Part shown: positions 27,087 through 36,639 of the stretch, in pieces
Layout: each line of letters starts with the position of its first letter
How positions within the stretch are numbered: position 1 is the stretch's first letter
Origin: [Erwinia] mediterraneensis
GTDB lineage: Bacteria; Pseudomonadota; Gammaproteobacteria; Enterobacterales; Enterobacteriaceae
Reading direction: 5' to 3'
DNA length: 64,000 nt
NCBI RefSeq assembly: GCF_900604315.1
Contig: NZ_LR026978.1
Location: 3,158,005 to 3,222,004 of the forward strand
Made by a program: the position numbers and the translations under genes
Notes under the pieces: generated by a model
What the model was told of the DNA's origin: nothing
The model's input: the letters and a program-made list of their open reading frames with translations, nothing else
Databases searched by the model: none

Positions 27087-28025
27087 ATGGAGATCGTCTG
27101 GTATCACCCTACATTTGATGAGCAGGAATGGATTACAGGCTTACAGCAGCGCCTGCCCCGGGCGCGCGTTCGCCGCTGGCAGCCCGGCGACAATGCGCCG
27201 GCGGATTATGCGCTGGTGCGCTCGCCGCCGCCGGAGATGCTGCAGGGCCGCACGCCAAAAGCGGTCTTTGCCATTGGCGCCGGGGTTGATGATATCCTGC
27301 TGCAGCTGAAACACTATCCCGATATGCTCGCCCCCGGCGTACCGCTGTTCCGGCTGGAAGATACCGGGATGAGCCTGCAGATGCAGGAATACGCGGTCTA
27401 CACCGTGCTGCGCTGGTTCCGGCGCTTCGATGATTATCAGCAACAGCAGCAGCGTTCTCTGTGGCAACATCTGTCAGGCTACGCGCGCGACACTTTCAGC
27501 ATCGGTATTCTGGGCGCTGGCGTACTCGGTGCCAGCGTGGCAGCCAGCCTGCGACCGTGGGGATTCCCGCTGCGCTGCTGGAGCCGGAGCGCGAAACAGA
27601 TCGAGGGCGTCACCAGCTTTGCCGGCGCGGCGCAGTTGCACGAGTTTCTTGCCGGCAGTCGCGTGTTGATTAACTTACTGCCCAGCACGCCAGAAACGGC
27701 AGGCATCATCAACCGCGAACTGTTGCAGCAGCTGCCGGACGGCGCCTTTGTACTGAATCTGGCGCGCGGTGCTCATGTTATTGAAGAGGATCTGCTGGCC
27801 GCGCTGAACAGCGGAAAAATCAAAGGGGCGGCGCTGGATGTGTTTCAGCAGGAGCCGCTGACGGACAATCATCCCTTCTGGACACACCCGCGTGTTGCCA
27901 TCACGCCACATAATGCGGCGGTTACCCTGCCGGAAGAGGCGATGAATTATATTGCCGGCGCGATTCTCCAGCTTGAAGCAGGTAAAATGCCTGCTGGTCG
28001 CGTTGATCTGGCGCGCGGTTACTGA
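27087..28025 (+). CDS. ghrA: Glyoxylate/hydroxypyruvate reductase A
   Basis: A 312-residue D-2-hydroxyacid dehydrogenase, the same length as E. coli GhrA. The NAD(P)-binding loop [14 protein letters not shown], the catalytic Arg in NLARGAHV, Glu in DVFQQEPL and His in ITPHNAA are present. It reduces glyoxylate to glycolate and hydroxypyruvate to glycerate with NADPH. It leads the ghrA-ycdX-ycdY set, in the E. coli order. AAGGAGG precedes the start. Confidence 0.95.
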   Translation: MEIVWYHPTFDEQEWITGLQQRLPRARVRRWQPGDNAPADYALVRSPPPEMLQGRTPKAVFAIGAGVDDILLQLKHYPDMLAPGVPLFRLEDTGMSLQMQEYAVYTVLRWFRRFDDYQQQQQRSLWQHLSGYARDTFSIGILGAGVLGASVAASLRPWGFPLRCWSRSAKQIEGVTSFAGAAQLHEFLAGSRVLINLLPSTPETAGIINRELLQQLPDGAFVLNLARGAHVIEEDLLAALNSGKIKGAALDVFQQEPLTDNHPFWTHPRVAITPHNAAVTLPEEAMNYIAGAILQLEAGKMPAGRVDLARGY

Positions 28026-28073
28026 TTTTTTCAACCGGGCAGGACGTTACCTGTCCGCTATCAGGAGAACAAC

Positions 28074-28811
28074 ATGTATCCCGTTGACCTACATATGCAC
28101 ACCGTCGCCAGTACCCACGCTTACAGCACTTTGCATGATTATGTAGTGCAGGCGAAGCAGAATGGCCTGAAGCTGTTTGCCATTACCGATCATGGTCCCG
28201 ATATGGCTGATGCGCCGCACTACTGGCATTTCGTGAATATGCGTATCTGGCCGCGTATGATTGATGGCGTGGGCGTGCTGCGCGGCATCGAAGCCAATAT
28301 TAAAAATGTGCAGGGCGAGATTGACTGCTCGGGTCCGATGCTCGATGCGCTGGATCTGATCGTAGCGGGCTTTCATGAGCCGGTGTTTGCCCCGCAAGAT
28401 AAAGCGGCGCATACCGAAGCGATGATCGCTGCGATGGCCAGCGGACTGGTACATATTATCAGCCATCCGGGTAACCCCAAATTCCCGGTCGATATCCCGG
28501 CGATTGCTGAAGCGGCTGCCCGTTACGATGTGGCGCTGGAGATTAACAACTCCTCCTTTACGCATTCGCGCCCCGGCAGCGAGCCAAACTGTCGCGCTAT
28601 CGCCGCGGCGGTACGCGACGCCGGTGGACGTCTCGCCTTTGGGTCCGACTCCCATACCGCGTTTACTCTGGGCAATTTTGAACACTGCCTGCGCATTATG
28701 CGCGAAGTGGATTTTCCGGAAGATCGCGTGTTAAATGTCACGCCGCGTCGCCTGCTTGATTTTCTCGAAAAGCGTACCGGCAAGCGCATTGAAGAATTTG
28801 CTGATTTTTAA
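28074..28811 (+). CDS. ycdX: YcdX, PHP-domain zinc phosphatase
   Basis: A 245-residue PHP-fold protein. The metal ligands appear in [37 protein letters not shown] and FGSDSHT, making a trinuclear zinc site. E. coli YcdX has phosphatase activity and is linked to swarming motility. It is 49 bases after ghrA and 28 before ycdY, whose TorD-like product is reported to help load zinc into YcdX. Confidence 0.94.
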   Translation: MYPVDLHMHTVASTHAYSTLHDYVVQAKQNGLKLFAITDHGPDMADAPHYWHFVNMRIWPRMIDGVGVLRGIEANIKNVQGEIDCSGPMLDALDLIVAGFHEPVFAPQDKAAHTEAMIAAMASGLVHIISHPGNPKFPVDIPAIAEAAARYDVALEINNSSFTHSRPGSEPNCRAIAAAVRDAGGRLAFGSDSHTAFTLGNFEHCLRIMREVDFPEDRVLNVTPRRLLDFLEKRTGKRIEEFADF

Positions 28812-28838
28812 TCATTACACCGCAAGGAAGGTTGTTGC

Positions 28839-29390
28839 ATGAACGAGTTTTCTATCCTCTGCCGGGTCATCGGCTCGCTGTTTAATCGTCAGCCGCAGGA
28901 TCCGCTGCTGGTACCGCTGTTTACTCTGCTGCGGGAGGGAAAACTTCAGGCGCAATGGCCACTGGAGCAGGATGCATTGTTAAACCGGCTGCGCGATAAC
29001 TGCGAGCCGCAGGCGCTGTCGACAGACTATAACGCTTTATTTGTCGGCAGCGACTGCAAGGTGCCGCCTTACGCCTCGCAGTGGGAGAACGGTCCACAGG
29101 AAGCGGAGGTACGGGCATTTCTGAGCGCCCGTGGCATGCCGCTGAGCGAGGCGCCTGCCGACCATTTTGGCGTGCTGCTGCTGGCGGCCTCCTGGCTGGA
29201 GGATCAGTCCGCGGAAGATGAATCCGCCGCGCAGCTGACGCTGTTTGATGACTTGCTGCTGCCCTGGTGCGGCGCTTTCCTTGGTAAAGTGGAAGCGCAC
29301 GCTACCAGCGCCTTTTACCGTACGCTGGCTGAGCTGAGCCGTGAAGCCATTCAGGCGATGCGCGAAGAGCTGGCGGAAGAGAGCGAATAA
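28839..29390 (+). CDS. ycdY: YcdY, TorD-family chaperone
   Basis: A 183-residue all-helical protein (TorD/DmsD family). DYNALFVGSDCKVPPYASQW, with the typical LFxGP-like stretch replaced by LFVGSD, and DDLLLPWCGAFL are family marks. These proteins assist maturation of metal enzymes; E. coli YcdY acts with YcdX. The gene closes the ghrA-ycdX-ycdY group and its stop lies three bases from the end of a convergent gene. Confidence 0.92.
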   Translation: MNEFSILCRVIGSLFNRQPQDPLLVPLFTLLREGKLQAQWPLEQDALLNRLRDNCEPQALSTDYNALFVGSDCKVPPYASQWENGPQEAEVRAFLSARGMPLSEAPADHFGVLLLAASWLEDQSAEDESAAQLTLFDDLLLPWCGAFLGKVEAHATSAFYRTLAELSREAIQAMREELAEESE

Positions 29391-29393
29391 CCG

Positions 29394-30758
29394 TTACCAG
29401 CATGGCGGGCTGCTGCCGGCAGGCACGCCGGGCGAGGCGCAGATCAGCGCAGTGCCCGGCAGAAAGGCAGCTGCGCGCAGGCGCTCCCCGAGTCCCCAGC
29501 GGGTAAGTTCCATGGGAGCCAGAACATCCTCGCGCGCAGCCTGAATGCCGCTCTGCGTTGCGCCTGCCGGATAACGGTGCTGTTGCAGCAGCAGTGCGGT
29601 ACGCGCCAGCGAGAGCTGTGCCTGCCAGCCGCTATGGTGCAGCCGCCGCTGGCGCAATCCTTCCAGTACTGCCGCCGCCATCAGATAACCGGTAGCGTGA
29701 TCCAGCGCCTGCACCGGCAGCGGTGTCGGCGTAGGGCTGCCTTGCCACTGCATGCCGGAATGCGCCAGACCGCAACCCATCTGCACCAGGCTGTCAAAGC
29801 CGCGCCGGTTGCGCCACGGTCCCTGCCAGCCCCAGGCGTTCAGGCTGACATCTACCAGACCAGGCGCGACCCGCTGGCGTGTTTGTGCATCCAGCCCCAG
29901 ATTTTCCAGCGCGTCCGCGCGATAGCCATGCACCAGCACATCCGCCTGTTGCAGCAACTGAAGAAAAGTATCGCGGCCGTGACGCGATTTAAGATCCAGA
30001 CGGGCGCATCGTTTGCCGCTGTTGATCTCCTCTTCCAGTGTCGGTTCTGCCTGGTCCGGCGGGTCAATACGCAGCACCGAAGCACCGAGACTGGCAAGAA
30101 AGCGGGTGGCAACCGGACCGGCGATGACGCGTGTCAGATCCAGCACGCGGATACCGTGTAACGGGCGCGTCTGCGGTAACGGCCAGTCAGGCGGCGGGCC
30201 CGGCGCTCCGACGTTGGCGACAATCAGCGGTTCCTGAAGAATCGCCTGGCCCTGCGCATGTTGCTGCCACTCCGCTTCACTGCGCATAAAGGTGGCACAG
30301 CCACCCGCATCCACGATCGCCTGCTCCAGCGCCACTTTTTTCCAGTTAAGCAGCGTACGGCTTAACGCCGCACGATCCGCATGCTGCCCGAGCACCGATT
30401 CCATGGCCGCGCGGTGATGGGGCGCATTGGTATGCAGCCGTATCCAGCCATCTGCCGTGGCGTAATCGCCGGCAAAGGCATCCCAGAGTACAGGCGCAGG
30501 GCGATTGCGTGGCCGGAAACTCTGCTGAAACCAGCGCGAGGCCAGGCGAACGTTGACGCTGACCGGTGCGGGAGAAGCGATAAGATCGGCGGCGGCCCGG
30601 GTCGCCAGGCCGATACTGGTGGCCGCCAGTTCACTGACGGCGCAGACAGCGGGAAAAGTAGCGGTATCGTAAAAGTGCAGATCAGGCAGGGAAGCGGCAG
30701 AACCGCGCAATCCTTGCCACATCTGCTGCCAGAGAGAAGAGGCCAGCTGATGATCCAT
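29394..30758 (-). CDS. Family III (CaiB/BaiF) CoA-transferase with permuted layout
   Basis: A 454-residue protein. The canonical family start (HGIRVLDLTRVIAGPVATRFLASLGASVLRI) is found only about halfway, near residue 200, followed by GKRCARLDLKS and DVLVHGYRADALENLGL. The first half carries a segment usually placed later (FAGDYATADGWIRLH). The order therefore looks permuted, or like a tandem pair with one reduced domain. Such enzymes move CoA between carboxylic acids; the substrate is unknown. The start at 30758 has GGAG eight bases upstream; an ATG at 30797 is an alternative. Confidence 0.75.
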   Translation of the reverse strand: MDHQLASSLWQQMWQGLRGSAASLPDLHFYDTATFPAVCAVSELAATSIGLATRAAADLIASPAPVSVNVRLASRWFQQSFRPRNRPAPVLWDAFAGDYATADGWIRLHTNAPHHRAAMESVLGQHADRAALSRTLLNWKKVALEQAIVDAGGCATFMRSEAEWQQHAQGQAILQEPLIVANVGAPGPPPDWPLPQTRPLHGIRVLDLTRVIAGPVATRFLASLGASVLRIDPPDQAEPTLEEEINSGKRCARLDLKSRHGRDTFLQLLQQADVLVHGYRADALENLGLDAQTRQRVAPGLVDVSLNAWGWQGPWRNRRGFDSLVQMGCGLAHSGMQWQGSPTPTPLPVQALDHATGYLMAAAVLEGLRQRRLHHSGWQAQLSLARTALLLQQHRYPAGATQSGIQAAREDVLAPMELTRWGLGERLRAAAFLPGTALICASPGVPAGSSPPCW

Positions 30759-30813
30759 ACAATAGCTCCAGAAATAACCTTCTCTGAAGCATAGCAACTC
30801 CCTGCTCAGGGTG

Positions 30814-31698
30814 TTAACGGCGGCGCAAATGCGGGAAACGCGCGTGCATACGCAGGTTACGCAGGTTAATCACCGCAATGGCAGTGCCGAGGATCACCAG
30901 CAGCGCACCGAAGATTTTAAAGCTGTTCAGGCTGTCGCCCAGCACCACAATCCCCATCAGCACCGCCAGCACCGGGGCCAGCAAAGAGTAGGGCAGGATC
31001 AGATTGACGTTGTATTTTTTCAGCAGCCAGTACCAGACCGAATAGGCGACAATCGATGAGGCGAGCGCGCTGTAGAGAATGGCAAACCAGCCGCGCCAGC
31101 CCGCCTGCAGCAGAGCATCAACCTGGTGCGCTTCCATAGTCCAGGAGGCGAGGGCGACAATCGGAATCGCCAGAAAAGAGATCCAGCCGGTCATGGTCAG
31201 CGGCTTAATGGAGGGCGATTTTTTTACAATCATATTACTTACCGCCCAGCCCGTTGCGCTGCTGAGCAGAATACAGAGCACCCACCAGGCAGGAATGGTC
31301 GGGCTACCCGACAGCACCACCACGCCGCTTAACGAAATCATAATCCCGAGCAGCTGCACCGCGGAAAGCCGCTCCTTCAGCACCACTCTGGCCAGCAGCA
31401 TGGCAATTGGCGTTCCCAGCTGAACCACTATCGCCCCGGTACCGGCATCGGTATAGCGCATACCCACGAACAGTAGCGAGAAGTGCATAAAACCAAAGGT
31501 AAAGGCGAGCAACAGCAGCCAGGGAAGCTGCTGGCGCGTAATCCGGCAAAAGGGCACCAGCACGATTGCCACCACCACAAAGCGCATCAGGGTCAAAAAC
31601 AGCGGCGGCAGCTCAAGTAAGCCCCACTTAATCGCCACGTTATTGAATGCCCATATTGAAACCACCATTAAAACCAGAAAAAAATGCCGCAATGCCAC
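30814..31698 (-). CDS. EamA/DMT-family metabolite exporter
   Basis: A 294-residue inner-membrane protein with ten predicted segments in two EamA repeats. The first repeat begins VSIWAFNNVAIKWGL...LPPLFLTLMRF and the second SNMIVKK...LTMTGWISF; both end with VxLxExL-like turns (VVLKERLS, VVLGDSLN). The family exports amino acids and other metabolites; the overall pattern is close to EamA (YdeD), known for cysteine and O-acetylserine export. The substrate is not predictable. Confidence 0.85.
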   Translation of the reverse strand: MALRHFFLVLMVVSIWAFNNVAIKWGLLELPPLFLTLMRFVVVAIVLVPFCRITRQQLPWLLLLAFTFGFMHFSLLFVGMRYTDAGTGAIVVQLGTPIAMLLARVVLKERLSAVQLLGIMISLSGVVVLSGSPTIPAWWVLCILLSSATGWAVSNMIVKKSPSIKPLTMTGWISFLAIPIVALASWTMEAHQVDALLQAGWRGWFAILYSALASSIVAYSVWYWLLKKYNVNLILPYSLLAPVLAVLMGIVVLGDSLNSFKIFGALLVILGTAIAVINLRNLRMHARFPHLRRR

Positions 31699-31877
31699 AA
31701 TATTATCCTTAGCTGATTGACTCGTGCTGCTGTAATGATGGCATGAAGCGAGGGTGGAGAGGACGCAACGGCGGAATATTTTTGCCGGTTATTAGCATGA
31801 AAAAATGTAAGACTTTGCGTCAGTTTGCTGTCAGAGTGCTATTTCGCCCCGCCAACCCGGACAGGATACGATTCGGT

Positions 31878-32600
31878 ATGACATTAATCCGCACACTGCC
31901 CCTTGCGCTTATTCAGCTTGAAGTTCCACCGTCCCATGTCAGTGCACAAATTGGTGAACAGCCCGCCTGATTTATCGGGGCGCTGTCGCTGCAGCCTGAT
32001 GAATACCTGATTGTTCGCCCGCATCTGGGCGAGGTGCTGCCCGATTTTCAGCATATCAACGGTGCCATACTGAGCGGCTCCTGGGCCATGGTCACCGATC
32101 ATGCCGAATGGAGCGAACGCACTGCCGCCTGGATACGTGCCGCCATCGAACACGCACTGCCGCTGCCTGGCGTCTGCTATGGGCACCAGCTGATGGCCTG
32201 TGCGCTGGGTGGTAAGGTGGGCGATAATCCGCACGGCTGGGAGCGCGGTTTAACCCTGTTGCAACGCACGTCACAGGGAGAAAACGATCCGCTGCTGAGC
32301 GCTTTTCCGGCGCAGTTCAACGCCTGGCTCTCGCATCGCCAGACGGTTATCGCCCCACCGCCGCAGGCGAAGGTGCTGGCCACCTCACGCCAGGATGGCT
32401 GCCAGATCCTGCGTTATACGCCCCAGGCTTACCCGGTGCAGTTCCATCCGGAATTTACCCACCACATTATGAATGTCTGTTTGCCGGCAGGCAGTACGGA
32501 CGATGGGGCGGAGATGGCGGACGTTGACTGGGCACGTTCGCTGCTGATGCGTTTCTGGCAGCAGACGCGCCAGCAGACAATGTGCGCCCGGGGCGCCTGA
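31878..32600 (+). pseudogene. Class I glutamine amidotransferase gene interrupted by one in-frame stop
   Basis: From the ATG at 31878 the frame reads MTLIRTLPLALIQLEVPP and then hits TGA at 31968-31970 (codon 31, in GEQPA-stop-FIGALS). Beyond it the same frame stays open to 32600 and encodes the complete remaining amidotransferase: nucleophile Cys in GVCYGHQLM and the His-Glu pair in QFHPEF. A tryptophan codon is the likely original (TGG to TGA). The protein resembles the YfeJ-type GMP-synthase-like amidotransferases. Restart at GTG 32034 would lack the N-terminal strand. Sequencing error or stop read-through cannot be excluded. Confidence 0.8.
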
Positions 32601-32813
32601 ATCCTTTACTGCCGCCGCAGGCGGCAGGTTGTAACGCTTTATTCCCTTGTCTGGCAGAAAACTGAATATTTCCTTTCCCTTAGCCTGACAATATTTTCCT
32701 TCGAGGCGGTCACAGTTTCACGCGCTGCGATCTGACAGGCTGACATCTTTCAGTCATGTTAATAACTGGTTTCATGTTTGTTAAAACAATATCCCTCAGC
32801 AAGGAGATTTCCC

Positions 32814-34334
32814 ATGCGTTACGCTGCTCCCGGAGAATCCGGTTCTCTGATTACGCTGCAACAGCAATATGGCAATTTTATTAACGGTGAATTTGTGCCG
32901 CCGGTCAACGGGCAATATTTTGTGAATACCTCGCCGGTTGACGGATCGCCAGCTGGCGAGTTTCCGCGCTCCGATCTGGCGGATGTGGAAAAAGCGCTTG
33001 ATGCCGCGCATGCTGCTGCTGAGGCCTGGGGCAAAACTTCCGTGCAGGCGCGCTCACTGGCGCTGCTGAAAATCGCCGATCGTCTGGAAGAAAATCTGGA
33101 ATACATTGCCGTTAACGAAACCTGGGATAACGGCAAGCCGGTACGTGAAACCCTGGCCGCGGATTTGCCGCTGGCTGTCGATCATTTCCGCTACTTTGCG
33201 GGTTGCATACGCGCACAGGAGGGGAGCGCCGCGGAAATTGATGAATTTACCGCCGCTTACCATTTTCATGAACCGCTCGGGGTCGTCGCGCAGATTATCC
33301 CGTGGAACTTCCCGCTGCTGATGGCTGCCTGGAAGCTGGCACCGGCGCTTGCCGCAGGCAACTGCGTGGTGCTGAAACCGGCGGAGCAGACGCCGCTCTC
33401 CATTACGCTGTTTGCCGAACTGGTTAAAGACCTGCTGCCGCCAGGGGTACTGAACGTGATTCATGGCTACGGCAAAGAGGCGGGTGAAGCGCTGGCTTCC
33501 CATCCGCGGATTGCCAAAGTGGCCTTTACCGGCTCCACCGCGACCGGCGGGCATATTCTTGAGCTGGCGGCCAAAAACCTCATCCCTTCAACCGTCGAGC
33601 TGGGCGGCAAATCACCCAACATCTTCTTTGAAGATATTATGCAGGCGGAAGAGAGCTTTATTGAAAAAGCGGCCGAAGGGGTAGTGCTGGGCTTCCTGAA
33701 CCAGGGGGAAATTTGTACCTGTCCGTCCCGCGCACTGGTGCAGGCGTCGATCTATGAGCCTTTCATGGCTGCCGTGATGAAGCGTTTGAAAACCATTAAG
33801 CGCGGCAATCCTATGGATACGGAAACCATGGTGGGCGCCCAGGCATCACAGCAGCAGTTCGATAAGATTCTCTCCTATCTGGACATTGCCCGGCAGGAGG
33901 GCGCGGAAGTGCTGCACGGCGGCGAGGTAGAAAAACTGGAGGGCGCGCTTGCCAGCGGCTACTACATCCAGCCAACGCTGCTGAAAGGCACCAACAATAT
34001 GCGTGTTTTCCAGGAAGAAATTTTCGGGCCGGTGGTGGGAATTACCACCTTTAAAGATGAGGCGGAGGCGATCGCCATCGCGAACGACTCCATCTATGGC
34101 CTGGGCGCAGGCGTCTGGACGCGGGATATCAACCGCGCTTATCGCGTGGGCCGGGCGATCAAAGCCGGTCGCGTCTGGACCAACTGCTATCATCTCTATC
34201 CTGCACACGCTGCCTTTGGCGGTTATAAAAAATCGGGCATTGGCCGTGAAACGCATAAAATGATGCTCGACCACTATCAGCAGACCAAAAACCTGCTGGT
34301 GAGTTACAGTACGCAACCGCTCGGTTTCTTCTGA
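32814..34334 (+). CDS. Aldehyde dehydrogenase (AldB/ExaC type)
   Basis: A 506-residue NAD(P)-dependent aldehyde dehydrogenase. [19 protein letters not shown] (cofactor binding), [20 protein letters not shown] with the general-base Glu, and [11 protein letters not shown] with nucleophile Cys301 are all in place. It oxidises aldehydes such as acetaldehyde to acids. The start at 32814 has AGGAG seven bases upstream. Length and motifs are nearest to E. coli AldB (512 residues). It stands alone after the broken amidotransferase. Confidence 0.88.
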   Translation: MRYAAPGESGSLITLQQQYGNFINGEFVPPVNGQYFVNTSPVDGSPAGEFPRSDLADVEKALDAAHAAAEAWGKTSVQARSLALLKIADRLEENLEYIAVNETWDNGKPVRETLAADLPLAVDHFRYFAGCIRAQEGSAAEIDEFTAAYHFHEPLGVVAQIIPWNFPLLMAAWKLAPALAAGNCVVLKPAEQTPLSITLFAELVKDLLPPGVLNVIHGYGKEAGEALASHPRIAKVAFTGSTATGGHILELAAKNLIPSTVELGGKSPNIFFEDIMQAEESFIEKAAEGVVLGFLNQGEICTCPSRALVQASIYEPFMAAVMKRLKTIKRGNPMDTETMVGAQASQQQFDKILSYLDIARQEGAEVLHGGEVEKLEGALASGYYIQPTLLKGTNNMRVFQEEIFGPVVGITTFKDEAEAIAIANDSIYGLGAGVWTRDINRAYRVGRAIKAGRVWTNCYHLYPAHAAFGGYKKSGIGRETHKMMLDHYQQTKNLLVSYSTQPLGFF

Positions 34335-34653
34335 GTGCGGTAATAATGCCACAGACCTGGCTGTCGGGCCGGGTCTGTGCATCGGGTCGGCATGCGCACC
34401 TGTGATCATTCTTAGCCACTGATTTAACCAGGCGATTTCACATTCTGCCGGGAAAAGGCCTAAAATTGTGCCTTATTCGGGCGATCTCATCGACTACGGA
34501 GGTGTTAAGATTGCCATCAATACACAAATGACGGATCGGGTAGCGCGCCAGCGGAAATGAGGATATTTCCTGCAGTGAAATAAGGCACATCTTATTTCGG
34601 GCAGACTTCCTGACTTCTACACTGCAGTGACCTTCGAAAAAAGGAGACTGAAA

Positions 34654-34848
34654 ATGCGCCCATTTTACGACAATATAAAACTGCACGATGAAGTACTGGA
34701 TGCGGTAGAAGAGAGCATCATCGCGGTGAATCTGCCGGAATCGCAGAACGATCGTAACAGCGCACTGACATTGCAAGCCCATCAGGCTCACTGGACGCAG
34801 CAGCAGGAAGCGGTGCGTCAGCTGGAAGCGCGCCATAGCGCCTGGTAA
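34654..34848 (+). CDS. Hypothetical protein, 64 residues
   Basis: Not recognised. GGAG lies eight bases before the start at 34654. The protein is acidic in the first half (LHDEVLDAVEESIIAV) and rich in Gln, His and Ala in the second (QAHQAHWTQQQEAVRQLEARH), probably helical and soluble. A strong terminator follows 55 bases later, which supports an expressed small gene. A longer minus-strand frame over the same bases is judged a shadow. Confidence 0.5.
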   Translation: MRPFYDNIKLHDEVLDAVEESIIAVNLPESQNDRNSALTLQAHQAHWTQQQEAVRQLEARHSAW

Positions 34849-34903
34849 GCGGCAGAAGGCGTGCTGCCTGGTTCTGCTCACCGCCATCGCGGAAATTTAC
34901 GCA

Positions 34904-34932
34904 AAAAAATCCACGCCGCAGCGTGGATTTTG
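34904..34932. terminator. Bidirectional terminator
   Basis: AAAATCCACGC - CGCA - GCGTGGATTTT, A-rich on one side and T-rich on the other. It can end the 64-residue gene on the plus strand and the lipoprotein gene on the minus strand. A near twin follows the HrpK-like gene at 56621. Confidence 0.85.
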
Positions 34933-34969
34933 CACATCAGCAATAAACCTGACGCTGCGGCAGTGCGCA

Positions 34970-35770
34970 TCACCAGCCTTTAATGGCATCGCCTTTATAA
35001 ACTTCCTGCGCTTTTTTCAGCACGGCATCTGACTGGAACACCTGAATTAATTTCCTGATTTTCTCATCATCTTTATTTTCCTGCCGCGTTACCAGGGCAT
35101 TCACGTAAGGTGAAGCCGCTCCTTCCATGAACAAGCCATCGCGCGTGGCCGATAAGCCAGCCTGGGCGGAGAAGTTGGTGTTGATAATCGAGAGCGAAAC
35201 GTTGGGATCGTCAAGAGTACGTGTCAACTGTGGGGTATCAACTTCTACCAGCTTCAGGTTTTTCGGGTTGGCGACGATATCCAGCGTAGTGGGTAAATAG
35301 CCTACGCCCTCTTTCAGTTTGATGAGTCCCTGCGCCTGCAGCAACAGCAGGCTGCGTCCCAGTGTGGTCGCTTCATTGGAGAGGGTAATAGTCGCGCCAT
35401 CTTCGAGTTCATCGATCTTCTTCAGCTTATGGGAATAGGCTGCGATAGGGAAAATAAAGGTTTTACTGACCACGGCAAATTGATAGCCGCGCTCTTTCGA
35501 CTGATCTTCCAGATAGGGCAGACTCTGGAACGCATTGGCATCCACGTCTTTATTTCTTAACGCTTCGTTCGGCAGAACATAATCGTTAAATGAAATCACT
35601 TCCACATCGAGCTGGTAGTTATCTTTCGCGACGCGCTGCACTTCCTGCCAGATGGCTTCATCAGGCCCGGTATTAATGGCCACTTTAACTTTATTATCGT
35701 TATCAGGCGAACAGGCGGATAACACGAATACCGAGGTTGCCATTAACGCTGAAATCAGTACTTTCCTCAT
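34970..35770 (-). CDS. NlpA/MetQ-family binding lipoprotein
   Basis: A 266-residue lipoprotein (lipobox VLSAC, Cys20). The mature part follows the MetQ/NlpA fold: VKVAINTGPDEAIWQEVQ, SFNDYVLPNEALRNKDVDANAFQ, NEATTLGRSLLLLQAQGLI and NPKNLKLVEVDTPQL. MetQ captures methionine for the MetNI importer; NlpA is a free-standing paralogue. No MetN or MetI genes are adjacent, so this resembles NlpA in context. The ligand could be methionine or a related compound. Confidence 0.85.
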   Translation of the reverse strand: MRKVLISALMATSVFVLSACSPDNDNKVKVAINTGPDEAIWQEVQRVAKDNYQLDVEVISFNDYVLPNEALRNKDVDANAFQSLPYLEDQSKERGYQFAVVSKTFIFPIAAYSHKLKKIDELEDGATITLSNEATTLGRSLLLLQAQGLIKLKEGVGYLPTTLDIVANPKNLKLVEVDTPQLTRTLDDPNVSLSIINTNFSAQAGLSATRDGLFMEGAASPYVNALVTRQENKDDEKIRKLIQVFQSDAVLKKAQEVYKGDAIKGW

Positions 35771-35865
35771 GGGTCATGCTCTCTGTTATTGCGGGCGCAA
35801 AAGCGTAGCTCAACGCATAAGATTTGTATATCTTTTCCGGCGGGAAACTTCCCCCTCCGGCAGGG

Positions 35866-36450
35866 TTATTTCTGCTGCCGGAAACGCGCCACTTTGGCCC
35901 GGTTACCGCATAACGCCATACTGCACCAGCGACGGCGATGGGCTTTGGTGCGATCATAAAACCACAGCGTACACTGCGGATGTTCACACTCGCGCACCCG
36001 ATCAAAGGCTTCATCAGTAAGCAACGTTGCAGCGAGTTCAGCCACAGGTGCCAGCAACTGTAGTGGCGTTTCAGCCCCATAGATGCGCCTGAGCTGCAGT
36101 GCCCCCTGCTGATTCCTGACCAGCTGTTGATAGCTGTTGGCCTGCGCCAGATAGCGGTTAAGCGCCGCGGCATCCACAGCTTCACCCGCCTTTTTCTGCT
36201 CTACCAGACGCCTGATCGTTTCGCGCAGCGCGCGCGCTTCACACAGTAACTCGCCCGGTTGAGCGGTCAGCGCTGGCGGCTGGAGCGGCAGCCGCGCCGC
36301 GTGCAGCCAGGCTTGTACATCTTCATCGCCTTGCCAGCTGTCATGCGCTGCGCCATCCACTTGCGCCACCGTGTTGATGAAATCGAGCGCACCGTGATCG
36401 GCAAGAAACAACGGCGCATCGCTGGTATGAGAAGAACTCTTCTGCGGCAC
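35866..36450 (-). CDS. CGNR zinc-finger transcriptional regulator
   Basis: A 194-residue protein with the N-terminal ABATE-type domain (LADHGALDFINTVAQ) and a C-terminal CGNR zinc finger: CEHPQCTLWFYDRT then RRRWCSMALCGNRAKVARFRQ, with four Cys to bind zinc. Such proteins are predicted local regulators. It is divergent from the alpha/beta hydrolase gene at 36640, and the 190-bp region between them has several GTTAC/GTAAC sites, so it likely controls that gene and itself. Confidence 0.88.
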   Translation of the reverse strand: MPQKSSSHTSDAPLFLADHGALDFINTVAQVDGAAHDSWQGDEDVQAWLHAARLPLQPPALTAQPGELLCEARALRETIRRLVEQKKAGEAVDAAALNRYLAQANSYQQLVRNQQGALQLRRIYGAETPLQLLAPVAELAATLLTDEAFDRVRECEHPQCTLWFYDRTKAHRRRWCSMALCGNRAKVARFRQQK

Positions 36451-36484
36451 GGATCACCCCAAAAACTGAAATACAGGCCGCCAT

Positions 36485-36630
36485 TGTAACCGATAAAACA
36501 ACAGATAGACAGTTACCTGTCTAAGCGCTCATCCGCTATGTAACTATTAAAAATTATCTTGAATGGTTACATGAATCCTGCATACTGAAAAGCAAGTAAC
36601 CCTTAAAATCTTAATTAACCAGTTACAAAA
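36485..36630. promoter_or_regulatory. Shared control region with repeated GTAAC/GTTAC sites
   Basis: Between the CGNR regulator and the hydrolase, GTAAC or GTTAC occurs about six times, once inside a perfect inverted repeat AGACAG-TTAC-CTGTCT (36507-36522). The spacing and divergent gene layout suggest operator sites for the CGNR protein; binding is inferred only. Confidence 0.45.
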
Positions 36631-36639
36631 GGTGCCCTT

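Noticed and set aside
34350..34379. CACAGACC/GGTCTGTG hairpin after the aldehyde dehydrogenase gene
   Set aside because: Good stem but no T run; not strong enough to call a terminator.
34438..34887. 149-codon minus-strand frame covering the 64-residue gene
   Set aside because: The opposite strand has a better binding site and a terminator; the long frame lacks any family feature.
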